Of a DNA stretch of 64,000 nt, positions 1 to 10,909 are shown piece after piece. The number at the start of each line of letters is the position of its first letter. Positions within the stretch are counted from its first letter, which is position 1. The notes beneath the pieces were generated by a model. That model saw nothing but the letters and a program-made list of their open reading frames with translations. It was not told the DNA's origin and searched no databases. Source of the DNA: Candidatus Latescibacterota bacterium. GTDB lineage: Bacteria > Latescibacterota > UBA2968 > UBA8231. The stretch covers positions 54,192 through 118,191 of the forward strand of contig JAJEIO010000051.1 in assembly GCA_022827835.1 (NCBI GenBank), written 5' to 3'. The position numbers and the translations under genes were made by a program.

Positions 1-719
1 ACTGCTCCGACTAGATAGAACGGCCCGGTGAGCCCCATAAACGAAGGCAGCACCGAAAAGATCAGCAGCAGCACTAAGTAGCCCATCACCTGCCAGCAGG
101 TGCTGTTCCCATCCGGCTCGACGACGGGCAACATCTTGAAACCGCCGCGCCGGTAGTCGTCGCGGAAGATCCAAGCAATGGCGTAGAAGTGAGGGTGCTG
201 CCAAGCAAAGAGAATGAGAAACAGGACCACGGCCCCCGGGTCAATCGCGCCGGTCGCCGCCGTCCAGCCTCCTACGGGCGGCAGGGCACCTGGCACAGCC
301 CCCAGCGAAGTGTTGAGCCAATTTTGCCGCTTCATCGGAGTGTACACCACCACGTAGAGAAACGCGGAGAGGAGCGCCAAAAACGCCGTCAACAACCCAG
401 CGGTAAAAAGCAGGAAAAACACCCCGCTCAGAACCAGCACAAACCCCATCGACAGAGCCGTACCCGGCTTGACGCGCCCGGTTGGTAAGGGCCGATTGCG
501 CGTGCGCTTCATCAACCCATCGACATCGCGCTCCAGATAGTGGTTGAGCACCGACGAGCCGCACGTGGTCAAGCCCGTACCGACGAGCAAGCAGCAAAAA
601 AGTAGCGGCGCGTGAATGCCTTGTCCGCCCAAGAAAAACCCAAAGGCGGCCGTAACCAGCACCAAAAAGGCAATTCGCGGTTTAGTCAGTTCCCAGTAGT
701 CGCGCCAAGTAGCAGTCAT
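1..719 (-). CDS. ctaB: Protoheme IX farnesyltransferase (heme O synthase), partial
   Basis: The enzyme transfers a farnesyl group to protoheme IX to make heme O for terminal oxidases, within the inner membrane. The ORF track misses it because the 3' end runs off the window. Reading back from the ATG at 719 gives MTATWRDYWELTKPRIAFLV, then the UbiA/CtaB signature NHYLERDVDGLMKRTRNRPL, which carries the prenyl-diphosphate-binding aspartates and the MxRTxxRPL tail. Several hydrophobic helices follow. About 239 residues are visible of a usual 290-310. It diverges from ligA and has its own promoter. Family assignment is firm; the C-terminus cannot be seen. Confidence 0.93.
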   Translation of the reverse strand, partial: MTATWRDYWELTKPRIAFLVLVTAAFGFFLGGQGIHAPLLFCCLLVGTGLTTCGSSVLNHYLERDVDGLMKRTRNRPLPTGRVKPGTALSMGFVLVLSGVFFLLFTAGLLTAFLALLSAFLYVVVYTPMKRQNWLNTSLGAVPGALPPVGGWTAATGAIDPGAVVLFLILFAWQHPHFYAIAWIFRDDYRRGGFKMLPVVEPDGNSTCWQVMGYLVLLLIFSVLPSFMGLTGPFYLVGA

Positions 720-741
720 ATCTATCTCATTCCGCGACAAA

Positions 742-770
742 AATATAAAGCCAGGTCCATAGATGGACAA
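742..770 (-). promoter_or_regulatory. Promoter for ctaB
   Basis: On the minus strand TTGTCC is followed by exactly 17 bases and then TATATT, a good housekeeping-sigma match. The -10 box lies about 22 bases before the ctaB ATG, which leaves a short leader. Confidence 0.6.
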
Positions 771-808
771 TATACGGACAGATAGTGGGTTCTTTTGAGA
801 TCGCTTGA

Positions 809-3219
<2,411 letters not shown>

Positions 3220-3233
3220 AGCCATCTCCTAGC

Positions 3234-4670
3234 TCAGGCCAACGACGCAAATTCCCATTCCTCCAATTCCACCATCCCATCCACGGCCACCGGCATTCCC
3301 ACGCCCAAACCCGCCACTTGCAGCGACCCCACCTCGATCTTTCCTTCCCTCACATCCAAAGCCACCAACTCGTCGTCCACCTCCCGATAGAGCTTCCCGT
3401 GCGTGGCCAAGCAGGCCGCTCGCTCGTCCGCAGTCAAGTGATCCAACCCCCGCACGTAGTGGTGTCCGTTGCGCTCGACGTGCCCGATCCCCAGCGCCGC
3501 CACGTGTGCCAAATCTTGGTGCAGAGGCACCACCGGCAGATTCATCAGGTCCTCGCCCGAGAGAAAACAGCCCTCCCGCTGCCGCGCCAACGCCAGATTG
3601 GCCAGCGCCTTGACCAACCCTTTGCACGCCTTGGACGAAACGCCTTCGTATCCCAGCGCCAAGGCTTGGCGGAAGGTGTCCTGCGCATCGTCCGACTCGT
3701 CGATGAGCAAGGGACGACGCGCCGCCGCGGCGCGGATGCCCGGCTCTAGCGCTGCATCCAAAGCCAAGCTCCGCTCTAGGGGCTGCTCGACGTAGAGGAT
3801 GCTCTCGTACAAACGCGGCTGTGTGGCTGCAAGGGCCTCGATCAAACCAATGAGCGAATCCATTTCCCGGTATTGCTCGTTGCCGTCGAGCGTGACCTTG
3901 TATTCGGCGTCACGCCCGTCTAGCAACTCGGCAATCACGGCCAACCGCGCCAGGTCAGTCTCCAAATCGCCGTTCACCTTGACCTTAAAGTACGTCAGTC
4001 CTTGGCGCTCGACGCAATCGGCCAGCGACTGCGGCAACCCATCGTCCAACCGCTCCTCGGGCGCAATATCGCTTGGGACAATCGGGTCCGCCAATCCCAC
4101 CGTGTGCCGCACGTGCAACTGCGCCAGCGGCGCAGCCCCGATCACTTGGCTGGGTTCCACCCCTTGCAGTTCGGGGTGAATCGCCCCCAGATCCAAGCCG
4201 AGGAGATTGGCCTTGAGCAATTCGAAGTAACTCGCGCCCACACCGCATCCCACCGCGTCGATCAGGGCGCGTTCCATCAGCGTACTGCCGTGGACAGCCG
4301 TCAACCGATTCAGACCGTGCGCGTCGCCAGCAGATACCGTCTGCGCATAACCGTCCTGCCAGATGGCAAAGAACGACGCGGGGGACCGCGCCGCATCCAA
4401 ATAAGCCGACCGCGCCGCACGCGCCGCCCACAGCAAGTCGGCGACATTGTTTTCGTAGCTTTTGGTCGGGTCTTTGTCGAACCACTTAGGCGGGAGGATG
4501 TCGGCTGCAACCCCCTGTACCGGAATGCCGTTTTTTAGCGCACCGTGAGCCACCACGTGGAGGATCGGCACGGAGGTCAGCACGGCCGCACCGTATTTGA
4601 AGGGCATGCGAGTATGCACATTCCGCATGTAGAACTGCACGTCCTCAAGCCTTATTTCTACGGCACTCAC
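3234..4670 (-). CDS. Enolase-superfamily enzyme, copy 2 (MLE-like)
   Basis: A 478-residue enolase-superfamily protein, probably an acid-sugar or amino-acid racemase, epimerase or lyase. Substrate unknown. Visible superfamily signals are the KxK base motif (YFKVKV), metal-ligand strands TLDGNEQ, YVEQPLER and LIDESDD, and a lysine-containing strand SSKACKG on the opposite face. KxK plus this last lysine resembles the muconate-lactonizing subgroup. It is longer than typical family members (about 370) because of an extended N-terminal half and a C-terminal extension. It starts with GTG in a 4-base GTGA overlap with its paralog upstream, so the two are translationally coupled and probably act together. 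Confidence 0.85.
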   Translation of the reverse strand: MSAVEIRLEDVQFYMRNVHTRMPFKYGAAVLTSVPILHVVAHGALKNGIPVQGVAADILPPKWFDKDPTKSYENNVADLLWAARAARSAYLDAARSPASFFAIWQDGYAQTVSAGDAHGLNRLTAVHGSTLMERALIDAVGCGVGASYFELLKANLLGLDLGAIHPELQGVEPSQVIGAAPLAQLHVRHTVGLADPIVPSDIAPEERLDDGLPQSLADCVERQGLTYFKVKVNGDLETDLARLAVIAELLDGRDAEYKVTLDGNEQYREMDSLIGLIEALAATQPRLYESILYVEQPLERSLALDAALEPGIRAAAARRPLLIDESDDAQDTFRQALALGYEGVSSKACKGLVKALANLALARQREGCFLSGEDLMNLPVVPLHQDLAHVAALGIGHVERNGHHYVRGLDHLTADERAACLATHGKLYREVDDELVALDVREGKIEVGSLQVAGLGVGMPVAVDGMVELEEWEFASLA

Positions 4671-6094
4671 GAGAGTTGCGCTTCCGCCAGCGGCTGCATG
4701 GCTGCGATATCGACCGCGCCATCAACCCCGAGTCCAGGCCGTTGCAGGGAACCGACCGCGATCTGGCCTTCGCGAATGTCGAGCAAGCCGCTTTGGCCTT
4801 CGGCGCGGTACAGATCGCCGTGCCGCTCAAAGCACCACGCCCGCTCAGCAGCCGACAAGTGGTCCAGCCCCCGCACGTAGTGGTGCCCATTGCGCTCGAC
4901 GTGATCGATCCCCAACGCCGCCACATGCACCAAATCCTGGTGCAGCGACACCACCGGCACCACGGTCAAATCCTCAGCCGAGACAAAACAGGGATGGCCC
5001 GCAGCCGTGCGCTGCCAGGCGAGCGCGCTGTTGGCCAGCGCCTTGACCAACCCTTTGCAAGACTTGGACGAGACGCCGCTGTACCCCAAGTCTAACGCGC
5101 GGCTAAAGGAATCCAAGGATTCGTCCGACTCGTCAATCAGCAAGGGGCGCTTTGCCGCCAAAACCCCGAGGTCTTTCTTTAGCGCGGGATCGAGAGAAAG
5201 GGCGCGGTCCATGGGCTGCTCAACGTAGAGGATGCGGTGGTAAAACGCCCCTAATTCCTTTTCAATCCGCTCCAACAAGGCCAGCAAATCGGCCGCGTCG
5301 CCGTACTGTTCGTTGCCGTCGAGTGTGATGTGGTACTCCGCGCCGCTTTCATCCAAAAGCGCGGCAATCTCCGCCAAGCGTTCAAAATCGGCCTCGGGGT
5401 CGCCACCAATCTTGATCTTGAAATAGCGCAGGCCCTGGCTCTGAATGCATTCCTCCAAGGACTGCGGCAGCCCGTCGTTCAACCGCTCTTCGGGCGCAAT
5501 TGCGGCCGTGCGGATGGGATCGACCAAGCCGACCGTATGGCGAATGTACAGCGAGCGCACTGGTGCCTCCGGCAGCACCGCCGCAAGCTCCAACCCCTCT
5601 AGCTCCGAGTGAATCCTCCCCAGCGCCAACCCGAGGACATTGTCCTGCAACAGCGCAAAATAGGGCTGCTCCAGCGCGACCCCCAAGCCGTCGATGAGCG
5701 CCCGCTCCATCAGGGCCGCGCCGTTGGACGCCAGTAGGTCGTTGACACCCCGTGCCCGGCCCCAAGTCCGACCCGCTTCGTGGCCCGCCTCCCATATGGC
5801 GAATGGGATTGCGCCGCCTCGACTCGACTCCCGATAAGCGGTGGCAGCCGCTTGTGCTCCATCCACCAAGTCCCGGATGCCATCGGCCATCGACTTGCTT
5901 GGGTTTTTGTCGAACCACCTAGGCGACAGCATGTCCGCAGTCCAGCCCCGCGCCCGACGGCCATCGCTCAGCTCTAGATCCATGGCCACGTGCAGCGCAG
6001 TCAGGCTATCAGCTACCACATTGCCGAACTTAAACGGCATCCGCATCCGCATCTCGCGCACGTAAAATTCGATGTCTTTAATCGCTACTAACAT
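4667..6094 (-). CDS. Enolase-superfamily enzyme, copy 1 (MLE-like)
   Basis: A 475-residue paralog of the next gene, collinear along its whole length. It shares the KxK motif (YFKIKI), metal strands TLDGNEQ, YVEQPMDR and LIDESDE, the SSKSCKG lysine strand, and the C-terminal block with NGHHYVRGLDHL. The start is set at ATG 6094 (MLVAIKDIEFYVRE), which aligns with the paralog's N-terminus (MSAVEIRLEDVQFYMR). The longer track start is arginine-rich and would run into argH. The gene begins 4 bases after the argH stop, inside the ArgR-linked operon. That context hints at arginine- or glutamate-family substrates, but this is inference. Confidence 0.87.
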   Translation of the reverse strand: MLVAIKDIEFYVREMRMRMPFKFGNVVADSLTALHVAMDLELSDGRRARGWTADMLSPRWFDKNPSKSMADGIRDLVDGAQAAATAYRESSRGGAIPFAIWEAGHEAGRTWGRARGVNDLLASNGAALMERALIDGLGVALEQPYFALLQDNVLGLALGRIHSELEGLELAAVLPEAPVRSLYIRHTVGLVDPIRTAAIAPEERLNDGLPQSLEECIQSQGLRYFKIKIGGDPEADFERLAEIAALLDESGAEYHITLDGNEQYGDAADLLALLERIEKELGAFYHRILYVEQPMDRALSLDPALKKDLGVLAAKRPLLIDESDESLDSFSRALDLGYSGVSSKSCKGLVKALANSALAWQRTAAGHPCFVSAEDLTVVPVVSLHQDLVHVAALGIDHVERNGHHYVRGLDHLSAAERAWCFERHGDLYRAEGQSGLLDIREGQIAVGSLQRPGLGVDGAVDIAAMQPLAEAQLS

Positions 6095-6098
6095 TCTG

Positions 6099-7484
6099 TC
6101 AGCTCCCGGCCCATACCTGCCGTGCCTTCTCCATCTGTTCGGCCACGGCCTGCGGGCCGGTGCCACCTTCTATATTACGGCGCGCCAAGCTGTGGCGCAC
6201 GTCGAGCAGACCGAGTGCATCCTCGCCGAAATCCGCACTGTGTGCGCGCAGATATTCCAAGCTAAGTTCGGTGAGGGCGCGGCCTTGCTCTAGCGAGTCC
6301 CGCACCAAGCGGCCGACGACGCGATGGGCCTCGCGGAAAGGCACGCCTTGGCCCACTAAGTAGTCGGCCAAATCCGTTGCCAAGGCCGTGGAATCCACCG
6401 CGGACTCCATCCGCTCGGCACGCACCTCCATGCTCTCCCAAGCACCAGCGAAAACCTCTAGGCAAATAGCCGACGTTTCCAACGCGTCGAAGAGCGGCTC
6501 CTTGTCTTCCTGCAGGTCCTTGGCGTACGTCAGCGGCACGGCCTTCATCGTCGTCAGCAATGCCACCAAGCTGCCGTACACCCGGCCCGTTTTGCCGCGC
6601 ACTAACTCCAGCGCGTCCGGATTTTTCTTTTGCGGCATCATGCTAGAGCCAGTAGCGAAGTGATCGTCGAGTTCGACAAAACCAAACTCCGCCGACGACC
6701 AGAGAATCAAATCCTCGCAGAAGCGGCTCAAGTGCATCATTAGAATCGCCAGTGCGGATAGGGTCTCGAGCAGAAAATCGCGGTCACTAACCGCGTCTAG
6801 GCTGTTGGGAGTCACCTGTGAGAACCCGAGTTCGCGGGCGAGAAAGGCCCGGTCGAGCGGAAACGCACTCCCAGCCAATGCCCCGGAACCCAACGGCAGA
6901 AAGTCGGCCCGCCGCCAAGCGTCCCCCAGTCGCCCGCGGTCGCGCTCCAACATCCAGAACAACGATAGCGCGTAGTGGGGAAAAAGCACTGGTTGCGCCT
7001 GTTGCAAGTGAGTGTAGCCGGGCAGCACCACGTCGCTGTGCTGCTCGCCCGACGCCAGCAGCACGCCTTGCAAATGGCGAATCTGCGCCTGGAGCGACGC
7101 AATCGCGTCCCGCAGGTAGAGCCGTTCGTCTAAGTTGACTTGGTCGTTGCGGCTACGCCCGGTATGCAGCTTGCCTCCGACCGGCCCGATCAGCTCGGTT
7201 AGCCGCTGCTCCACGGCCATGTGGATGTCTTCAAGCGCGTCGGGAAGTGCGCAATCCGGGGCTGAAAATTCTTCCTGCACCTGCTTTAGCCCCGCTTCGA
7301 TCTGCTCCAGCTCCCCAGCACTGAGGACGCCAGCCCGCTGCAAGGCGCGGACGTAGGCCACGCTGCCCGCAATATCGGCCTCCAACAGCTTGCGGTCGAA
7401 GCCAATAGAGGCGTTGAAGCGCTCCATCAGCTCGGCCGGCGCAGACTGAAACCGCCCGCCCCAAGGCGTTTGTACCGCGGCCAT
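6099..7484 (-). CDS. argH: Argininosuccinate lyase ArgH
   Basis: Splits argininosuccinate into arginine and fumarate, the last step of arginine synthesis. It has 461 residues, normal for the family. Signatures include LHTGRSRNDQV near residue 110 and the fumarase/ASL loop GSSMMPQKKNPDALELVRGK near residue 280, which carries the catalytic serine. The start ATG overlaps the argD stop by one base (TGATG), a coupled arrangement. argC, argJ, argF and argG are not in the window. Confidence 0.97.
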   Translation of the reverse strand: MAAVQTPWGGRFQSAPAELMERFNASIGFDRKLLEADIAGSVAYVRALQRAGVLSAGELEQIEAGLKQVQEEFSAPDCALPDALEDIHMAVEQRLTELIGPVGGKLHTGRSRNDQVNLDERLYLRDAIASLQAQIRHLQGVLLASGEQHSDVVLPGYTHLQQAQPVLFPHYALSLFWMLERDRGRLGDAWRRADFLPLGSGALAGSAFPLDRAFLARELGFSQVTPNSLDAVSDRDFLLETLSALAILMMHLSRFCEDLILWSSAEFGFVELDDHFATGSSMMPQKKNPDALELVRGKTGRVYGSLVALLTTMKAVPLTYAKDLQEDKEPLFDALETSAICLEVFAGAWESMEVRAERMESAVDSTALATDLADYLVGQGVPFREAHRVVGRLVRDSLEQGRALTELSLEYLRAHSADFGEDALGLLDVRHSLARRNIEGGTGPQAVAEQMEKARQVWAGS

Positions 7485-8680
7485 CAGACACCTTGGCGCA
7501 GAATCTCGTCGAATACATCTACTGCTTCGTCGATGCGATCCTGCTCGACGACCAGCGGTGGCAAAAAGCGCACCACATCAGCCCCAGCCGTGGCCACCAA
7601 GATGTCGCGCTGGCGGAAGGCGGCCAGATAGTCAGCGGCCGGCTGGCTGGTGACCGCGCCAGCGATCAGCCCTCTGCCGCGCACTTCGGTGATGTGCTCA
7701 GGCCAGCGCTGTTGCAGCTTTTGTAGGCGATCAATCAAGTGGTCGCCCTTTTCGCGCACCCCGGCGATAAAATCCGGCTCCAACAGCTTGTCCAAAACCG
7801 CGGTTGCCGCAGCGCAGGCCACGGGATTGGCACCAAACGTCGCGGCGTGGTCGCCGGCTTCAATGGCATCGGCGACCTTCTGCCGCAAGAGCGCTACGCC
7901 GATTGGCAAGCCCCCGCCGAGTGCCTTGGCCAAGGTCATAATATCCGGCTCAACCTCGTATTGCTGATAGGCCCACAGCGAGCCTAAGCGCCCGCAGCCC
8001 ACTTGGATCTCGTCGAACACCAACAGCATCTCCCGCTCGTCGCACAGGTGCCGTAGCCCGGTGAGAAATTCCGCCGTCGCGGCGTGGATCCCACCCTCGG
8101 CCTGCAACGGCTCGACCAAAATTGCGCAAGTCTGATCCGAAACCAGCGCCTCCACCGAGGCCAAATCGTTGAATTGGGCAAAGTCGATGCCCGGCAGCAA
8201 CGGCTCAAACCCCTTGTGGTACTTGGGCTGGCCGGTCGTCGAGATGGACCCATACGTCCGCCCGTGAAAGGAGTTCTCAAAGGCGATGAGGCGATTTTTG
8301 GGCGAGTCGTGGGTGGTGTTGCCCCACTTGCGGCAGAACTTGAGCGACGCCTCCCACGCCTCGGTGCCGCTGTTGCAGAAGAACACCCGGTCGGCAAATG
8401 AGTTCTCAACCAGCCGCTTTGCCACCTCGACCGAGGGGATCGTGTGGTAGAGGTTCGACACGTGCATCAGCTTGGCAGCCTGGGTCTCAATGGCCTTGAG
8501 CACCTCGTAGTCGCCGTAGCCCAACGCGTTGACCGCTAAGCCGCTGACAAAATCGAGGTAGCGATTGCCGTCCGTATCGAAGAGATAGACCCCATTGCCC
8601 CGCTCTAGTACGAACTCGGGCCGACCGTAAGTCTGTAAAATGTATTGCGCCTCGCCCTTGATAATGTCTTCGGTTTTCAT
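7484..8680 (-). CDS. argD: Acetylornithine aminotransferase ArgD
   Basis: A PLP-dependent class III aminotransferase that converts N-acetylglutamate semialdehyde to N-acetylornithine. It may also serve lysine synthesis. It has 398 residues. The substrate-side motif FCNSGTEAWEASLKF, the cofactor aspartate strand VFDEIQVGCGRLG and the Schiff-base lysine in TLAKALGGGLPIG are all present. A GGAG sequence precedes the ATG. It lies 15 bases after argB and overlaps argH by one base. Confidence 0.95.
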   Translation of the reverse strand: MKTEDIIKGEAQYILQTYGRPEFVLERGNGVYLFDTDGNRYLDFVSGLAVNALGYGDYEVLKAIETQAAKLMHVSNLYHTIPSVEVAKRLVENSFADRVFFCNSGTEAWEASLKFCRKWGNTTHDSPKNRLIAFENSFHGRTYGSISTTGQPKYHKGFEPLLPGIDFAQFNDLASVEALVSDQTCAILVEPLQAEGGIHAATAEFLTGLRHLCDEREMLLVFDEIQVGCGRLGSLWAYQQYEVEPDIMTLAKALGGGLPIGVALLRQKVADAIEAGDHAATFGANPVACAAATAVLDKLLEPDFIAGVREKGDHLIDRLQKLQQRWPEHITEVRGRGLIAGAVTSQPAADYLAAFRQRDILVATAGADVVRFLPPLVVEQDRIDEAVDVFDEILRQGV

Positions 8681-8695
8681 GGTTTCTCCGTCGTC

Positions 8696-9583
8696 CTACT
8701 GGACAATTTGGGTGCCAATGCCCTGCGGGGTGTAAAACTCGAGCAACATCGCATGCGGCACGCGCCCGTCGATGACGTGAGTCTTGCGCACGCCAGCTTT
8801 GACGGACTTGATACAGGCTTCGACCTTGGGAATCATTCCGCCGCTGATCACGCCTTGGTCAATTAACTCGCCCACCTCAGAGACGTGCACGGTTGATAGC
8901 AGGGACGCATCGTCTGCGAGATCGCGCATAATGCCCTGTACATCCGTTAAAAAAACTAATTTCTCGGCGTGCAGGGCCGCGGCGATTTCCCCGGCCGCCG
9001 TATCGGCGTTGACGTTGAAGCTCTCGCCCTCCGGGCCGCGGCCAATCGGCGCAACCACCGGGATCATGCCCTTGCCTATCAAGTCCAACAAAGGCGCGGT
9101 ATCCACGTGCTCGACATCGCCGACATAACCGATATCTAGAACGCCGCTATCGGTCTGAACCCAGTGCTTGTGCACCTGCATGATCCCGGCGTCCTTGGCC
9201 GAGACGCCCACGGCCCGCCCGTCTAGTGTGCCAATTTCGCGGACGATCCGAGCGTTGACCTCGCCAAAGAGCACATCCTCGACCACCTTCATCGTCGCTG
9301 CATCCGTTACCCGCAGCCCATTTACGCGCTGACTATCAATACCCAACTCTTGCAGGCGGCGGGTGATGGCCGGGCCACCGCCGTGGACCACGACCGGACA
9401 GATGCCGACCGCCTGCATGAAGACAATATCCTTATATACGGTGTCCCCACTGCCCATGGTGCTGCCACCGTATTTGACAACCATTACTTTGCCGCGGAAT
9501 TCCTGTAAATAAGGCAGGGCCTCGATCAGGGTCTCAGCTTTGACGATCTGGACCTGCAAGTCCTGCAAGACCTCGGCGTCCAT
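8696..9583 (-). CDS. argB: Acetylglutamate kinase ArgB
   Basis: Phosphorylates N-acetylglutamate, the second step of arginine synthesis and often the site of arginine feedback inhibition. Amino-acid-kinase motifs are visible: VVKYGGSTMG at the phosphate-binding N-terminus, VVVHGGGPAI, and NVNADTAAGEIAAAL. The ATG at 9583 is chosen because GGCGAGGAG lies just upstream at good spacing and it overlaps the argR stop as TGATG. The track start at 9601 is six codons earlier. This gives 295 residues, the usual length. The N-terminal helix before the kinase core is the type associated with arginine-inhibited hexameric enzymes. Confidence 0.95.
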   Translation of the reverse strand: MDAEVLQDLQVQIVKAETLIEALPYLQEFRGKVMVVKYGGSTMGSGDTVYKDIVFMQAVGICPVVVHGGGPAITRRLQELGIDSQRVNGLRVTDAATMKVVEDVLFGEVNARIVREIGTLDGRAVGVSAKDAGIMQVHKHWVQTDSGVLDIGYVGDVEHVDTAPLLDLIGKGMIPVVAPIGRGPEGESFNVNADTAAGEIAAALHAEKLVFLTDVQGIMRDLADDASLLSTVHVSEVGELIDQGVISGGMIPKVEACIKSVKAGVRKTHVIDGRVPHAMLLEFYTPQGIGTQIVQ

Positions 9584-10050
9584 CAATTCTCCTCGCCGCA
9601 CACTGCGTCGATCTTATCGACTAACTTCGCCGCATCTTGCTCGGAACGAGTGACGATAAAGATCGTGTTTTCGCCGGCCAGCGTGCCCGCGACCTCAGCC
9701 CAACCCATGCGATCAATGGCCTCGCAGACGCTTTGGGCGTGCCCCGACGCGGTTCGCACCAGCACCATGTTGATTACCTGTTCGGTCTGGACCAAGAAAT
9801 CCTGCAACTCTCGCTCTAGAATGTGCAGGTCGCGCAGCGTAGCCCCAGCTTCGGGCAGCGTATAGCGAAATCCCCCATCGGCCTGCGGCACTCGCACCAC
9901 GCCTATTTCGCGCAAATCTTTCGATAAGGTTGATTGGCTGACATCGATACCCTGGTGCTGGAGGACTTCGGCCAATTTTTCGTGCGTATCAATGGACCTT
10001 CTGTAGAGCAGTTCCCGTATGCGGGTCTGCCGCATCTGTTTATTTCTCAT
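9583..10050 (-). CDS. argR: Arginine repressor ArgR
   Basis: A transcription factor that senses arginine and controls arginine genes. The 155 residues comprise an N-terminal winged helix (TRIRELLYRRSIDTHEKLAE... VSQSTLSKDLREIGVVRV) and a C-terminal hexamerisation/arginine-binding domain containing GTLAGENTIFIV, close to the family GTIAGDDTI motif. It is the first gene of the operon and sits directly behind an AT-rich palindrome overlapping its own -10 box, so autoregulation and control of argBDH and the downstream enolases are expected. Confidence 0.95.
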   Translation of the reverse strand: MRNKQMRQTRIRELLYRRSIDTHEKLAEVLQHQGIDVSQSTLSKDLREIGVVRVPQADGGFRYTLPEAGATLRDLHILERELQDFLVQTEQVINMVLVRTASGHAQSVCEAIDRMGWAEVAGTLAGENTIFIVTRSEQDAAKLVDKIDAVCGEEN

Positions 10051-10062
10051 AATTTTTATTAT
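10049..10062 (-). promoter_or_regulatory. Possible second, weaker ARG box
   Basis: ATAATTTTTATTAT is a dyad of 5-base arms around a 4-base centre. Its centre lies 20 bases from that of the stronger palindrome, close to the spacing of paired ARG boxes. It overlaps the argR start codon. It is simple AT sequence, so it could be chance. Confidence 0.4.
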
Positions 10063-10066
10063 TTAA

Positions 10067-10084
10067 TTGAAATAAAAATTTCAA
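10067..10084 (-). promoter_or_regulatory. ARG box (ArgR operator)
   Basis: TTGAAATAAAAATTTCAA is a perfect 18-base palindrome with 7-base arms and an AAAA centre. It resembles known ARG boxes (TGAAT-4-ATTCA type), although each half is slightly extended. It overlaps the end of the -10 box and the expected transcription start, a standard repressor position. The AT-richness stands out in this GC-rich region. Confidence 0.72.
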
Positions 10085-10111
10085 AGTAGAGTACTGCTGA
10101 GACCGTGTCAA
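10083..10111 (-). promoter_or_regulatory. Promoter for the argR-argBDH-enolase operon
   Basis: Minus-strand TTGACA, 17-base spacer, TACTTT. Both boxes and the spacing are near consensus, and the last bases of the -10 box run into the ARG palindrome. Confidence 0.72.
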
Positions 10112-10126
10112 GCAAAACGCCGCCGC

Positions 10127-10909
10127 CTACGCTCGGCCCGAGGCCATCTGCTCTTGCAGGCGCAACTTGAGTTGCGGAGGGTCCAGCCCCCGCCAAAAAA
10201 CCCCACCAATGGCCAGCGAAATAGTGCTGTTTTCCTCGGAGACGACGATAACGACCGCGTCCGATTCCTGCGACAGACCCAAGGCCGCCCGATGGCGGGT
10301 TCCCAGCCGCTGGTCTTCCACCTCTTCAGCCAGCGGCAAGGTGCAGCGGGCCGCCACCAAGCGCTCGCCCTGAATGACGACAGCTCGGTCGTGCAGCGGA
10401 GCGCGCGGGCTGAAGATCGTGGTTAGCAAATCACCCGACACCTCCGAATTCAGGGGCACTCCAGTCTCAATGACCGGTCTGATCTGGACTTGGCGCACCA
10501 GCACGATCAGCGCCCCATACCCCAGGTCGGCCAAACGCCCCACTCCGCTGACGACCTCGTCGATGACCCGTGACGTCTCGGCTTTGTAAAACCAACGGAA
10601 CGCCGGGGTCTGACCCAAGACTTGCAGGAGCCGTCGCAACTCGGGCTGGAAGAGGATGACCAGCAGGATCAGCAAGATGGAGCGCGCCTGCTCCAAAAGC
10701 CAAGACAGGGCGTTCATCTTGAGCCAAGGTGCGGCCAAGGCGACGATCACCATCAGCAGCAGCCCGGCGACCATGTGCGCAGCTCGGGTTTCCTTGATCA
10801 GGGAGAGCAAGCGGAAAAAGATAAAGGCCACCAGCAGGATATCCACCACCGAGGTCAGCGAGACGGGCAGAAAGCCGAAGAAGTGAAACAGGACCGGGTC
10901 TTTTAGCAC
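10127..10909 (-). CDS. cdaA: Diadenylate cyclase CdaA-like protein with altered DGA motif
   Basis: The CdaA family makes cyclic di-AMP from two ATP at the membrane, where it governs osmotic and cell-wall homeostasis. The 260 residues include three N-terminal hydrophobic segments, then the DAC domain. The RHR motif (GTRHRAALG, about residues 205-207) is intact. The other catalytic motif, normally DGA in PLHDGAV, reads PLHDRAV: codon 175 is CGA (Arg) where glycine (GGA) is expected. Activity is therefore uncertain. It starts with GTG and overlaps the end of folP by 7 bases; folP-cdaA adjacency is common. No c-di-AMP phosphodiesterase is in view. Confidence 0.88.
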   Translation of the reverse strand: MLKDPVLFHFFGFLPVSLTSVVDILLVAFIFFRLLSLIKETRAAHMVAGLLLMVIVALAAPWLKMNALSWLLEQARSILLILLVILFQPELRRLLQVLGQTPAFRWFYKAETSRVIDEVVSGVGRLADLGYGALIVLVRQVQIRPVIETGVPLNSEVSGDLLTTIFSPRAPLHDRAVVIQGERLVAARCTLPLAEEVEDQRLGTRHRAALGLSQESDAVVIVVSEENSTISLAIGGVFWRGLDPPQLKLRLQEQMASGRA

